A stretch of 64,000 bases of DNA. It comes from Blautia luti (lineage in GTDB: Bacteria > Bacillota > Clostridia > Lachnospirales > Lachnospiraceae). This document shows positions 32,826-42,182 of the stretch, in pieces. The stretch is from assembly GCF_013304735.1 (NCBI RefSeq), contig NZ_JAAITI010000011.1, positions 39,000 to 102,999 of the forward strand, in the 5' to 3' direction. Position 1 is the first letter of the stretch. Each line of letters starts with the position of its first letter. The notes under the pieces are model-generated. The model ran no database searches and was not told the origin of the DNA. It saw nothing but the letters and a program-made list of their open reading frames with translations. A program made the position numbers and the translations under genes.

Positions 32826-33845
32826 TTAAATCCTCCGGCAGCTGTCCCTCTCAATTAGATGATGGGGCACAATGATCTTCGTAGCTGGAAGGTTCGGGTT
32901 TTCAATATGGCTGATCATCTGCGTAGCTGCCTCCATTCCAAGCTGTCCGGAATTGATATCAATGGAAGTCAGCTGGGGTGAGGTCAGTCTGGCAAACAGT
33001 GAGTTGTTAAAGGAAAGGATGGACAGATCTTCCGGTATGGAAATCCCCGCTTCCATGCAGATACGCTCCAGGGAAAGTGCCAGGATGTCATCACTGACCA
33101 GCATGGCGGTTGGACGGTCGTTACCTGTAAGCAGTTTCCGAAGCTCCTGAAATTCATTCTGGGATGCTCCCGGAACTTCGATACAATATTCCGGCTGTAC
33201 CGTCAGTCCGTGGTTCAGAAGAGCTGCCATATAGCCTGTTTTTCGGTCTGCGGAAAAGACCAGAGAATTATCGACACCCAGATATGCGATCTTCCGGTGG
33301 CCCAGTGCATAGAGATATTCGGTGGCTTCCTGTCCGGCCAGAAGGTTATCGTTATCAATATAGATCGTGTGGTTCGTGTACTGTGCCGGTTTTCCGATAA
33401 GGATATAGAGAAGTCCCTCACTGAAAAGAAAATCAATGACAGGGTCGTTCACACGGGAATAAAGAACAATAAATCCATCCACTTTACCACTTCTGGACAT
33501 GGAACGGACTGCAGTCAGAATCTCTTCTTCATTCTGCCCGGTGACAATGGTGCTGATATACTGATGGGCGTTACAGTAGTGGCTGATTCCACGGATCGCC
33601 TCCAGGTAAAAAGAATTCTCATAAGTTTCTTTCGGTGACGGAGGCAGGATAATACCGATGGAACGGGAAATCTGAGCGGCCAGATTGCTGGCCTGGAAAT
33701 TCGGCTCATAGCCAAGCTCTACCATGGCTTTTCGTACACGTTCCTTGGTTTCCTCACTGATGGATGGATTATTCTTGCAGGTTCTGGAAACAGTGGAAGG
33801 GGACACCCCGGCCAGAGCTGCCACATCTTTGATGGTTACTGCCAT
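32826..33845 (-). CDS. LacI-family repressor divergent from malQ
   Basis: ATG 33845 after AAGGAGGC gives 339 residues. The N-terminal HTH is TIKDVAALAGVSPSTVSRT with the hinge YEPNFQASNLAAQ. The periplasmic-binding-like core follows (SIGIILPP, EGLLYILIGKP-type, TAMLVSDDILALSL). It is divergent from the 4-alpha-glucanotransferase gene, and the palindrome AATTTACGCAAACGGTTGCG at 34138-34157 (completed to 34163) is its likely operator. This resembles MalR, responding to maltose-type sugars; the ligand is inferred. Confidence 0.9.
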   Translation of the reverse strand: MAVTIKDVAALAGVSPSTVSRTCKNNPSISEETKERVRKAMVELGYEPNFQASNLAAQISRSIGIILPPSPKETYENSFYLEAIRGISHYCNAHQYISTIVTGQNEEEILTAVRSMSRSGKVDGFIVLYSRVNDPVIDFLFSEGLLYILIGKPAQYTNHTIYIDNDNLLAGQEATEYLYALGHRKIAYLGVDNSLVFSADRKTGYMAALLNHGLTVQPEYCIEVPGASQNEFQELRKLLTGNDRPTAMLVSDDILALSLERICMEAGISIPEDLSILSFNNSLFARLTSPQLTSIDINSGQLGMEAATQMISHIENPNLPATKIIVPHHLIERDSCRRI

Positions 33846-34240
33846 AAAATTTGCCTCCTTATGGATATGCCGGATCAAAGCGGAAGTATGCCTCTGATCC
33901 GGCTTTTTTATCTCAGTCTGATAGAGATATTGTAGTTCATAACAAGGATACTGTCAAACATATTGCACGTAAAATTGCATGAAATTGCGTAAAAACAGAT
34001 GCACAGAGAATCAGGTAGTGAGATGCAGACAGATTTCTGCTTGGCATGATGAAAAACTGCACAAAATCAGGATGTAAAAATTGTAAGAAAGGTAGAAAAG
34101 ACAAAAATGCATTGCACTTCATGCAAAATGGACGTATAATTTACGCAAACGGTTGCGTAAATTATATGAATATGCATCCGTAAGAGGATAATAGATAAGA
34201 TGCTCTGAGATGCAGGGCTCAACATAAGGAGAGAAAAGAT
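33846..34240 (+). promoter_or_regulatory. Divergent LacI-malQ control region
   Basis: A 395-bp gap. For malQ, TTGCAC (34112-34117) and TATAAT (34135-34140) are 17 bp apart. The operator (arms AATTTACGCAA at 34138-34148 and TTGCGTAAATT at 34153-34163) overlaps the -10 box and start site. Further partial GCAA/TTGC words lie at 33963-34000 and 34110-34127 and may be auxiliary sites. A terminator-like GCCGGATCA hairpin at about 33869-33906 lies in the lacI leader. The malQ ribosome site is AAGGAGAGAAAA. Confidence 0.8.
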
Positions 34241-35749
34241 ATGGATAAAAGAGCAGCCGGCATTCTGATGCCGATCACAAGCCTGCCGTCAGAGTACGGT
34301 ATTGGATGTTTTTCAAAAAGCGCCTATGATTTTGTGGATTGGCTGAAGGAAGCAGGACAGAGCTACTGGCAGATCCTTCCGCTGGGCCCTACAAGCTACG
34401 GAGATTCTCCGTATCAGTCCTTCTCTACCTTTGCGGGAAATCCGTATTTTATCAGTCTGAAGGCACTGGTGGAGGAAGGCGTTCTTACAAAAGAGGACTG
34501 CGAGAAAGTTAACTGGGGAAAAAGAGCGGACAGCGTAGACTACGAGAAGATTTATAAAGGACGTTACAAACTTCTCCGCAAAGCTTACGAGAACAGCAAC
34601 ATCAGCGAAAATCAGGATTATCAGAGATTCGTGGCAGAGAATAAATGGTGGCTTTCCGACTATGCACTTTTTATGGCTGTGAAAGATCAGTTCGGCGGTG
34701 TGGAGTGGACCAAATGGGCGGAGGATATCCGTCTCCGCTGGGGAAATGCCATGGATTACTATCGCAGAGAACTGTATTTTGATATTGAATTCCAGCAGTA
34801 TATGCAGTTTAAATTCTATGAACAGTGGATGAAACTGAAAAAATATGCCAACGAAAAAGGCATCCAGATCATTGGTGATATTCCGATCTATGTAGCTATG
34901 GACAGTGCGGATACCTGGGCTCATCCGGAGCTTTTCCAGCTGGATGAGGAGAATGTACCGACAGCGGTAGCCGGATGCCCGCCAGATGGATTTTCCGCAA
35001 CCGGACAGCTCTGGGGAAATCCTCTGTACCGCTGGGATTATCACAGAAATACCGGATATCAGTGGTGGCTTTCCAGACTGAGCTATGTATTCCGTCTTTA
35101 TGATGTGGTAAGAATTGACCATTTCCGTGGTTTTGATGAGTATTTTTCTATTCCGTACGGTGCGGAAAATGCCATTGGCGGCCACTGGGAAAAAGGTCCT
35201 GGGATCGATCTGTTCCGCAAAGTGGAGCAGGTCCTTGGCTGGAAGCAGGTCATTGCGGAGGATCTTGGCTATGTAACAGATTCCGTTCGCCAGCTTGTCC
35301 ATGACAGCGGTTTCCCGGGAATGAAAGTCCTGGAGTTTGCTTTTGACTCCAGAGATTCCGGATGTGCCAACGATTACCTTCCGCATAACTATCCGGAGAA
35401 CAGCGTGGCATACACAGGAACCCACGATAATGAGACCATTGCCGGATGGTGGAAGAGTATTACGGTAAAAGAGCGCAAGCTTGCCAGAGATTATCTCTGT
35501 GATAACTGGACACCGGATAAAGATCTGTACAAATGTTTTATCAGTATGGTTATGCGAAGTAGTGCAAAACTCTGTGTGATCCCCATGCAGGATTACATGG
35601 GGCTGGATAACAGCTGCAGAATGAACCAGCCGTCCACAGTAGGAAAGAACTGGAAGTGGAGAATACGTAAGAGAGAGCTGACGATCAAACTTCAGAAGGA
35701 GATACATGGAATGACACTTCGTTATGGACGGATGAACTGGTCCGATTAA
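34241..35749 (+). CDS. malQ: 4-alpha-glucanotransferase (amylomaltase)
   Basis: A 502-residue GH77 enzyme of normal length. It moves maltodextrin chains between acceptors and frees glucose, in the cytoplasm. Family segments are RAAGILMPITSLPSEYGIG at the start, SPYQSFSTFAGNPYFI, GDIPIYVAMDSADTW, the nucleophile region VVRIDHFRGF (Asp about residue 291), VIAEDLGYVT (Glu about 338) and the TGTHDNET motif (Asp about 393). It is alone in its unit behind a LacI-type operator. The stop is followed by a short unassigned stretch and a terminator. Confidence 0.95.
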   Translation: MDKRAAGILMPITSLPSEYGIGCFSKSAYDFVDWLKEAGQSYWQILPLGPTSYGDSPYQSFSTFAGNPYFISLKALVEEGVLTKEDCEKVNWGKRADSVDYEKIYKGRYKLLRKAYENSNISENQDYQRFVAENKWWLSDYALFMAVKDQFGGVEWTKWAEDIRLRWGNAMDYYRRELYFDIEFQQYMQFKFYEQWMKLKKYANEKGIQIIGDIPIYVAMDSADTWAHPELFQLDEENVPTAVAGCPPDGFSATGQLWGNPLYRWDYHRNTGYQWWLSRLSYVFRLYDVVRIDHFRGFDEYFSIPYGAENAIGGHWEKGPGIDLFRKVEQVLGWKQVIAEDLGYVTDSVRQLVHDSGFPGMKVLEFAFDSRDSGCANDYLPHNYPENSVAYTGTHDNETIAGWWKSITVKERKLARDYLCDNWTPDKDLYKCFISMVMRSSAKLCVIPMQDYMGLDNSCRMNQPSTVGKNWKWRIRKRELTIKLQKEIHGMTLRYGRMNWSD

Positions 35750-35855
35750 AAGGAACGTTCATGAAGTATATTCCGTTTAAACGGGACGTGGAAGAGAGTG
35801 GAAAGATTTTAGATAGAATCGTAGTTTTTTGTGTGATATAATGCTGTTTCGTGGA

Positions 35856-35897
35856 GGCAGCTGTCAGTAAAGGGGAGGCTGACAGCTGTCTTATTTT
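35856..35897 (+). terminator. Terminator after malQ
   Basis: GGCAGCTGTCAG pairs with CTGACAGCTGTC and is followed by TTATTTT. It lies between malQ and the next forward gene. Confidence 0.75.
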
Positions 35898-35942
35898 AAC
35901 CGAATGCGGATGATTTTATCCGCTTACAGCAAGGGGAGAATT

Positions 35943-36572
35943 ATGACAGGAAAAACACACGCGGCAGTCGGACTTGGAACGGTACTGGCAGTTACACAGC
36001 CCTCCACAGTTTCCGGTCTGGTACTTGCCGCAGGAACAGGAATGCTTGGAGCGCTGATCAGTGACATTGACGTGGGAACTTCCAAGTCCCATAAAGATGC
36101 GGACCGGATTACGCTGATCGCGGTACTGCTTGTGGCAGCAGAGATCGCACTGAATTATTTTTATGATTTTTCCATCTGGGAAAAGATCCGAAATGACCAG
36201 TCCATGGCACCGGTAGCTATGGGGGTTATTATTTTTATTGCAGTCTGTGCCTTTGGAAAAAATCAACCGCACCGGTCGTTTATGCATTCCATTATGGCCA
36301 TGGCCATTTTAAGCGGAGCGCTTTCCATGGTATCTGTACAGCTGGTACCCTACTTTGTGACAGGCTTTGCGTCCCATCTGATACTGGACTGTTTTAACTG
36401 GAAACGGGTCCGGATTCTGTATCCGCTGCCAGGAGGAATTGCGCTGGATTTCTGCAAGGCAGGGGGCTTTGTTGACTCACTGCTTTTCAAACTGGGATCT
36501 GTGGCGGTGATCTTTGAGATCGTGTATCTGGCTGTGCGGATGGGTGAGAGCTGGAAGTTTTTTCAGATGTAG
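35943..36572 (+). CDS. YdjM/DUF457-family membrane-bound metal-dependent hydrolase
   Basis: ATG 35943 after AAGGGGAGAATT gives 209 residues. It fits the YdjM/YbcI (LexA-regulated in E. coli) family: N-terminal MTGKTHAAVGLG, an acidic metal motif GALISDIDVGTSKSHK (about residues 40-55), HRSFMHSIMAM (about 109-119) and ASHLILDCFN (about 139-148) with metal His/Asp residues. Five or so membrane helices separate these. Activity is not established for most members. Confidence 0.85.
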   Translation: MTGKTHAAVGLGTVLAVTQPSTVSGLVLAAGTGMLGALISDIDVGTSKSHKDADRITLIAVLLVAAEIALNYFYDFSIWEKIRNDQSMAPVAMGVIIFIAVCAFGKNQPHRSFMHSIMAMAILSGALSMVSVQLVPYFVTGFASHLILDCFNWKRVRILYPLPGGIALDFCKAGGFVDSLLFKLGSVAVIFEIVYLAVRMGESWKFFQM

Positions 36573-36623
36573 AGGATATCTTATTTACCGAGTGCAGATA
36601 TTGCAGGAATTGAAGGTTGAGAC

Positions 36624-36669
36624 AAAAAAGGAGCAGATTTTCCAATTGTGGAAGATCTGCTCTTTTTTT
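36624..36669. terminator. Bidirectional terminator
   Basis: GAGCAGATTTTCC pairs with GGAAGATCTGCTC, with an A-run on the left and a T-run on the right. It serves the convergent YdjM and SstT genes. Confidence 0.9.
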
Positions 36670-36693
36670 ACAAATTAACATATGTAAGTGTGA

Positions 36694-37902
36694 TTATTTT
36701 TTCTTTCTGATCTTGCAGGCGCATGCTGTATAAAGTACGTCTGTGGAAGAGTTCAGTGCTGTCTCGCAGGAATCCTGGATAACACCTACGATGAAACCAA
36801 CACCAACTACCTGCATGGCAACATCATTGGGGATTCCAAAAAGGCTGCAGGCCATGGGGATCAGAAGCAGAGAACCACCGGCAACTCCGGAAGCACCTGC
36901 CGCACTTGCAGCAGCCAAGATGCAGAGGATCAGAGCGGTGGGGAAGTCTACACTGATACCAAGTGTATGTGCAGCTGCCAGAGCCATGATGGAAATGGTA
37001 ATCGCAGCACCCCCCATGTTGATGGTTGCACCAAGAGGGATGGAGATGGAATAGGTATCCTCATCAAGTCCAAGGTCTTTGCAGAGCTCCATGTTTACCG
37101 GAATGTTGGCAGCAGAGCTTCTTGTGAAAAATGCTGTGAGTCCACTGTCTTTCAGACAGCGAAGAACCAGCGGATATGGATTCTGACGTGTGCAGATGAA
37201 AGTAACGACCGGATTGATCACCAGTGCAACAAAGAGCATGGTTCCAACCAATACACAGATCAGACGGCCATAGCTTAAAAGTACACCAAGTCCCTGCTCG
37301 GAGATGGTTGTGAAGATCAGGCCCATGATACCGAATGGAGCAAGACTGATGATCCATCTGACTGCTGTGGAAGTTGCATCGGAAATGTTTTCGATGACAG
37401 TCTTGGTGGTTTCACTTGCGGCCTTCAGTGCGATACCGAAAATGATAGCCCATGCAAGGATACCGATATAGTTTGCGTTCACAAGTGCGTCAACCGGGTT
37501 GGAAACAATGTTCATCAGAAGATTTTTGAGGACTTCTGCAACACCGCTTGGTGGAGTGACATCGGAAGTATTTGTATTCTCGGAAAAAGTCAGCATGATC
37601 GGGAACAGACGGCTGGAGATAACAGCTGCCAGTGCTGAAAGTATATTTCCAAGAAGGTAAAGTACAACGACGAATTTCATGTTTGTTTTCTGGCCTTTTC
37701 CCATGTGGCACAGAGAGCTCATTACCAGGAAGAACACCAGAAGTGGAGCAATTCCACGGAGAGCACCGACGAACAGGTCACCGAGAATGGAGATCACAGA
37801 CGCCTGCGGGATGGCAAGGCCGAGGATGATACCAACGATCAGACCGCAGATGATACGTTTGATCAGATTGATGCTGTTCCATTTTTGAATCAGGTTTTTC
37901 AT
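36694..37902 (-). CDS. sstT: Serine/threonine:sodium symporter SstT
   Basis: A 402-residue transporter of the dicarboxylate/amino acid:cation family. The start [20 protein letters not shown] and [21 protein letters not shown] are characteristic for SstT. Later [17 protein letters not shown] and [20 protein letters not shown] match the conserved serine-rich and substrate-binding segments. SstT takes up serine and threonine with sodium. It has its own promoter and no operon partner. Confidence 0.9.
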   Translation of the reverse strand: MKNLIQKWNSINLIKRIICGLIVGIILGLAIPQASVISILGDLFVGALRGIAPLLVFFLVMSSLCHMGKGQKTNMKFVVVLYLLGNILSALAAVISSRLFPIMLTFSENTNTSDVTPPSGVAEVLKNLLMNIVSNPVDALVNANYIGILAWAIIFGIALKAASETTKTVIENISDATSTAVRWIISLAPFGIMGLIFTTISEQGLGVLLSYGRLICVLVGTMLFVALVINPVVTFICTRQNPYPLVLRCLKDSGLTAFFTRSSAANIPVNMELCKDLGLDEDTYSISIPLGATINMGGAAITISIMALAAAHTLGISVDFPTALILCILAAASAAGASGVAGGSLLLIPMACSLFGIPNDVAMQVVGVGFIVGVIQDSCETALNSSTDVLYTACACKIRKKK

Positions 37903-37994
37903 AACTACTTTTCCTCTTTCCTATTGTGTGAGAATGCTTTTACTGTTCTGAGATGTAATACTAATACTGCATCACGTAAAAGCACAATGTAATG

Positions 37995-38023
37995 ATTATA
38001 TACAATTTTGTCCGTCTTGTAAA
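37995..38023 (-). promoter_or_regulatory. Promoter of sstT
   Basis: On the reverse strand TTTACA (38018-38023) and a perfect TATAAT (37995-38000) are 17 bp apart, about 90 bp before the sstT start. Confidence 0.7.
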
Positions 38024-38061
38024 GACAAATGTACAACAATCACGAAAAAAGTAATTATATA

Positions 38062-40575
38062 TCAATGTTTTTTTCTGTTTCGTGACAGTGACAGGAAGGA
38101 AAAAAGTCCAAGAGCCAGAACACTGGAAAAAATACCTGCACGTAATCCAGGTGCATGGTAACGCAGCTGGATGGTATTATGGCCTTTGGAAACCGGAACA
38201 GCGATAAAGGTATTTTCTGCCTGATATTTTGTGGATTTTTTTCCATTGATATAAAGATCCCATCCGTTTTCGTCAGGAACGGTAAGCAGGAGTGTTTCCT
38301 CATCAGCGGCATCATATTCTGCCAGCACTTCTCCCTTTTCCATTTTCTGTATGGTACAGGAACGGCTGCGTAAAAGATCGGTTACATTTTTCAGAACCTG
38401 AGTATTCAGAGTTGCCGCACATAATCCGTAGTCGTCTTTGTAATTGCCTTCATCATTGAGAAGACGGATGGTTACCGTATCGCCGGATTTGTATTCTCCC
38501 AGATAGAGAATGGGATTTTCATACCAGGGATTGGTTTTGAAATACTGGCCGTTGACCTCAATATTTGTATTATTGGCTTCATTGGAAAAATAACAGTAAA
38601 AGGCGCCATCAGCAGGAACTTTAAGTTCCCAGGAGGTCCATGAATTTCCATCGGTATCCTGAGACTGGATTTCGGCACTGGTGTAGAGACCGTCTCCCTG
38701 TCCGGACAGGTGTTTGCACAGGAGGGTCTGATTTTCAAATACATTTGTACCATAATCCTCAGCTGTTTCCAGATTGTTTACGGCATAACCAAGAGGAAGT
38801 GCGTAAGGGTTGCGGTAAAGACTGATGCCGTCCAGAATGTCCTGACGGATTTGTTCACAGCCGGTAATGGGTTCTCTGGAATAAATGTATTTTACACCAA
38901 GGAGAGAATCCATAACCAGATTGGCAGTGTAGGGAACCAGGGTGGTATCGTTGGTGTATCCCATTTTTCTGAGAAAAACGGCTTCTTTTACATTGTTGGT
39001 AGAAGTATAGTTGGAAACCGAACTGTATCCCAGTGACAGAGATTCATTTGCTCCACGCATAGGAGTTCTGGAAAAGTTTTTGTCAACACGGTACAGAGAC
39101 TGGTCACTGTCCATAAGATCCGCAAGCTCCCCTTTCATTGTGGCAGTATAGGAACGGTACCATTGTACATTTTCTGTATGATCTGAAAAAATCATCTGCA
39201 TTTTTGAGGAAAACTCATAAGTGGTACAGAGAAGAAGCAGGCAGACAGAAAGCAATGCAGCGGTTCTGCGTGGTTTTTTCTTTATAATAATAAGACCGAT
39301 TCCAGTTATCAGTGCGGCAAAGCAGCTGAAATACAGACGGTTCTGGTTTCCGTAAGGCCGTATCATGTCAAAAATCATTCCGGTGCCTGCAATGATCAGT
39401 GCGGCAAAAATCAGATATTTCTGACGGATATAACGGATTTCATCGGCACACATTCCTGCTATGGCAATCATAAAAAGACCGTATATAAATGCATAACGAT
39501 AGGTATGCGAAGTAGGAATACGAAATACTGTAAAAATATAATTCAGCGGGCGGAATGCAAAAATCAGGATAAATCCGAAAAAATAAGCAGCAGCCAGCTT
39601 TTTGCGGAATGTACTGGGACCTTTTGCAACAAGAAAAAGGACGGTCAGAAAAAGGACAAATGATCCGATGTATACAGGAGGAATATATTCGTTCCATGTG
39701 AGAACATCCGGTTCCAGAAAGAAATCCCGGAATCCTTCCAGGTAGGAAAAACCAAATGCCGGCTTGAATATGGAAAGATCAAATCCTTCTCCGTCTTCCA
39801 GCATATGAATGGCCTGGGGAATAAACAGAATTCCGGAAGCCATGAGGCTGAGAATGGAGGTGGAGATAAAAATACCGGTTGTCTTAAAGATCTGCCGGAA
39901 TACCGGAGATTTTTTTTCATAATGAAGAAACATTTCAAATAAAAAATACAGAACCGCAAAAAGACAGAGCATATATCCGGTGTACCAGCAGGTAAGAATT
40001 CCATAAAAAAGGGTGAAAAAATAAAGGTTTCGTCTGTTCCCGGAAATCAGCCGGTAAATTCCAAGTGCAATGACAGGTGCGGCAATTACTCCGTCCAGCC
40101 ACATGATATTGCTGCACTGGAGAATGTTGTAACCCATCAGTGCGTAAGATACGGAAATAAGAATCCGAAATAAAGGCGCAGGCTGAAAACGGCGGCTGAT
40201 ATAAATATATGAAGTAACGCTGCACAGGAGCAGTTTCAGGCAGATCAGGAGAGTAAGAAACTCTCCGATGTGTGCGGAGTCAACAAAATATACCAGCAGG
40301 TTCAACGGGGAAGCGAGATAATAGGCAAAAAGAGCTAGAGTACTTCCGCCGAGACCGGAATGAAAAGAATAAATCAGGGAATCTTTTCCGTGAAGGACAT
40401 TGGAAAACCACAAAAAGAAATCCGTATACTGATATTGCATGTCGTTGTATACGAGGAGATTTTCCCCAAAGGGATAAATGTGGCTTCGAATCAGTGCGAC
40501 TGTAATAATAAAGGCAGTAAAAAGTACTGCTGCAGCAGGGTGCAGCAGTCTTTTTATATGGTGTTTGTGTTTCAT
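38062..40575 (-). CDS. YfhO-family polytopic membrane protein
   Basis: An 837-residue protein of the YfhO (GT-C fold) family. The first 500 residues hold about 13 helices; the first loop has YNDMQYQYTDFF, with the acidic residues expected for GT-C enzymes. The last 330 residues are an extracellular domain with DLYINGKKS, a final helix and the tail LSRNRKKH. B. subtilis YfhO adds sugars to lipoteichoic acid using lipid-linked donors, so a similar role in decorating envelope polymers is likely. It lies 49 bp downstream of the MATE gene on the same strand and may share its transcript. Confidence 0.9.
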   Translation of the reverse strand: MKHKHHIKRLLHPAAAVLFTAFIITVALIRSHIYPFGENLLVYNDMQYQYTDFFLWFSNVLHGKDSLIYSFHSGLGGSTLALFAYYLASPLNLLVYFVDSAHIGEFLTLLICLKLLLCSVTSYIYISRRFQPAPLFRILISVSYALMGYNILQCSNIMWLDGVIAAPVIALGIYRLISGNRRNLYFFTLFYGILTCWYTGYMLCLFAVLYFLFEMFLHYEKKSPVFRQIFKTTGIFISTSILSLMASGILFIPQAIHMLEDGEGFDLSIFKPAFGFSYLEGFRDFFLEPDVLTWNEYIPPVYIGSFVLFLTVLFLVAKGPSTFRKKLAAAYFFGFILIFAFRPLNYIFTVFRIPTSHTYRYAFIYGLFMIAIAGMCADEIRYIRQKYLIFAALIIAGTGMIFDMIRPYGNQNRLYFSCFAALITGIGLIIIKKKPRRTAALLSVCLLLLCTTYEFSSKMQMIFSDHTENVQWYRSYTATMKGELADLMDSDQSLYRVDKNFSRTPMRGANESLSLGYSSVSNYTSTNNVKEAVFLRKMGYTNDTTLVPYTANLVMDSLLGVKYIYSREPITGCEQIRQDILDGISLYRNPYALPLGYAVNNLETAEDYGTNVFENQTLLCKHLSGQGDGLYTSAEIQSQDTDGNSWTSWELKVPADGAFYCYFSNEANNTNIEVNGQYFKTNPWYENPILYLGEYKSGDTVTIRLLNDEGNYKDDYGLCAATLNTQVLKNVTDLLRSRSCTIQKMEKGEVLAEYDAADEETLLLTVPDENGWDLYINGKKSTKYQAENTFIAVPVSKGHNTIQLRYHAPGLRAGIFSSVLALGLFSFLSLSRNRKKH

Positions 40576-40624
40576 ACGTTTTCTCCTTCAGATAGTTTTG
40601 AAATCAGTAAAAGTAAGGAAGCGT

Positions 40625-41980
40625 TCATGTCCGGATTTTTCTGAAACTGAAAGCAAAGAACAGAACTTCCGCAAATCCTGTAATTCCCCATGAGAAAATA
40701 TACAGAAGATACAGAGCGGAAATGGTCTGGAAGTGTGCGAATACCGTATAAATCCAGATAATACGGAATACGCAGGAACCCAGGATAACAATGATGGTAG
40801 GCGGAATGCTTTTTCCAATGCCACGGGAAGCTGCGATGCTGCTATCCATAAAACAGCTGAAAGCATAACAGAAGCCCATGATCCGGATTCTCTGCATACC
40901 GGCATCAATAACAGCCGGTTCTGTGGCAAACAGTGACAGAAACTGCGGCCCGAAAACAAGAAGCAGTCCACCAAGGATCGCGCCTGCGATGAAGGCATAG
41001 GTAAGGCTGACGCCATAGGATTTCAGCATTCGTTTTTTGTTTCCGGCGCCCCAGTTCTGGCCGATGAAGCTTGCACATGCCGTGTAAAAAGAAAACATGA
41101 CATTGTAGATCAGGGCATCGGCATTTGCGGCAGCTGCGTTTCCGGAAACCATTACCGCATCAAAGGAATTGACACCGGTCTGTACGAACAGGTTTGCAAT
41201 GGCAAAGATTCCGTTCTGCAGACCTGTAGGAATACCAAGGAGCAGTACAGATTTACAGGCCTTCGGGTGAAGACGGAGCTTACGCAGGGATACCTGGCAT
41301 TCATCTTTTCGCCGGAGGAGGTGGATCATTACCAGAGACGCGGACACATACAGGGAGAGCGCGCTGGCAGTTGCAACACCTGCAGCAGCCATATGGCAGA
41401 CGATAACAAAAAACAGGTTCAGAAGAACGTTGATCACTCCGGCAATGGAAAGATAGATCAGTGGTCGTTTCGTATCGCCGCGGGCGCTTAAAACGCCGTT
41501 ACCGAAATTGTATACAGCCATGGCAGGCATACCCAGAGCGTAAATCTTCATATATAAAATAGCCTGGTCGATCAGTTCCGGTTTCGTGTTCATCATGGCC
41601 AGCATCTGCCCGGAAAACAGAAGACAGATGATACAGACCAGAAGGCCTGCGATGGCGCAGAGAAGAAGCGAGGTATGGATCGTTTCTTCCGTGCCTTTTC
41701 TGTTTCCGGCGCCAAGTTCGTGGGCTACACGGACGTTGACACCGGCACCCATGCCGATCAGGATTCCGGTAAACAAAGTGACCAGAAGCGTTGTGGAACC
41801 CACAGCTCCAAGTGCCAGGTAGTCCGCAAACCGTCCTACAACCGCAACATCGCTTAAGTTAAAAAGAACCTCCAACACCTGGGACCCCATCAAGGGAAGG
41901 CTGAAGAGGAGGATATTTTTCCAGAGAGAACCGGAAGTCATCTCTATGGAATGAGTTTTCTTTTTTTCATTTTCACACAT
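40625..41980 (-). CDS. MATE-family exporter
   Basis: A 451-residue MATE transporter, third of the window. The N-terminus SGSLWKNILLFSLPLMGSQV with VLFNLSDVAVVGRF is typical, and so is the second-half start CKSVLLLGIPTGLQNGIFAI. The start is ATG 41980 with TGAGGTAATTTT upstream. YfhO follows 49 bp later on the same strand. The substrate is unknown. Confidence 0.9.
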   Translation of the reverse strand: MCENEKKKTHSIEMTSGSLWKNILLFSLPLMGSQVLEVLFNLSDVAVVGRFADYLALGAVGSTTLLVTLFTGILIGMGAGVNVRVAHELGAGNRKGTEETIHTSLLLCAIAGLLVCIICLLFSGQMLAMMNTKPELIDQAILYMKIYALGMPAMAVYNFGNGVLSARGDTKRPLIYLSIAGVINVLLNLFFVIVCHMAAAGVATASALSLYVSASLVMIHLLRRKDECQVSLRKLRLHPKACKSVLLLGIPTGLQNGIFAIANLFVQTGVNSFDAVMVSGNAAAANADALIYNVMFSFYTACASFIGQNWGAGNKKRMLKSYGVSLTYAFIAGAILGGLLLVFGPQFLSLFATEPAVIDAGMQRIRIMGFCYAFSCFMDSSIAASRGIGKSIPPTIIVILGSCVFRIIWIYTVFAHFQTISALYLLYIFSWGITGFAEVLFFAFSFRKIRT

Positions 41981-42100
41981 AAAATTACCTCATAAAAAGT
42001 ATATAAAATTCCTTCATCCAGGTTATACAATACTCTGTTGAAAAAGGTTTGTAAAGAGGGGAAAACCGCGTAAAATAAATATTTTTCGGGCAGATTCTAC

Positions 42101-42129
42101 TTGACATATCCGGTGGTTCATCATAAGCT
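42101..42129 (+). promoter_or_regulatory. Possible promoter of the phosphoribosyltransferase-fold gene
   Basis: TTGACA (42101-42106) and TAAGCT (42124-42129) are 17 bp apart, 54 bp before the ATG. The -10 box is weak. Confidence 0.45.
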
Positions 42130-42182
42130 GTTGAGAGATATGGAAAAATCGAAAAGTCTTTGAAAAAAGGGGAAAAATACAC

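Noticed and set aside
34313..35707. 464-codon reverse ORF antisense to malQ
   Set aside because: malQ is a full GH77 gene with all motifs; the antisense product has no recognisable domain.
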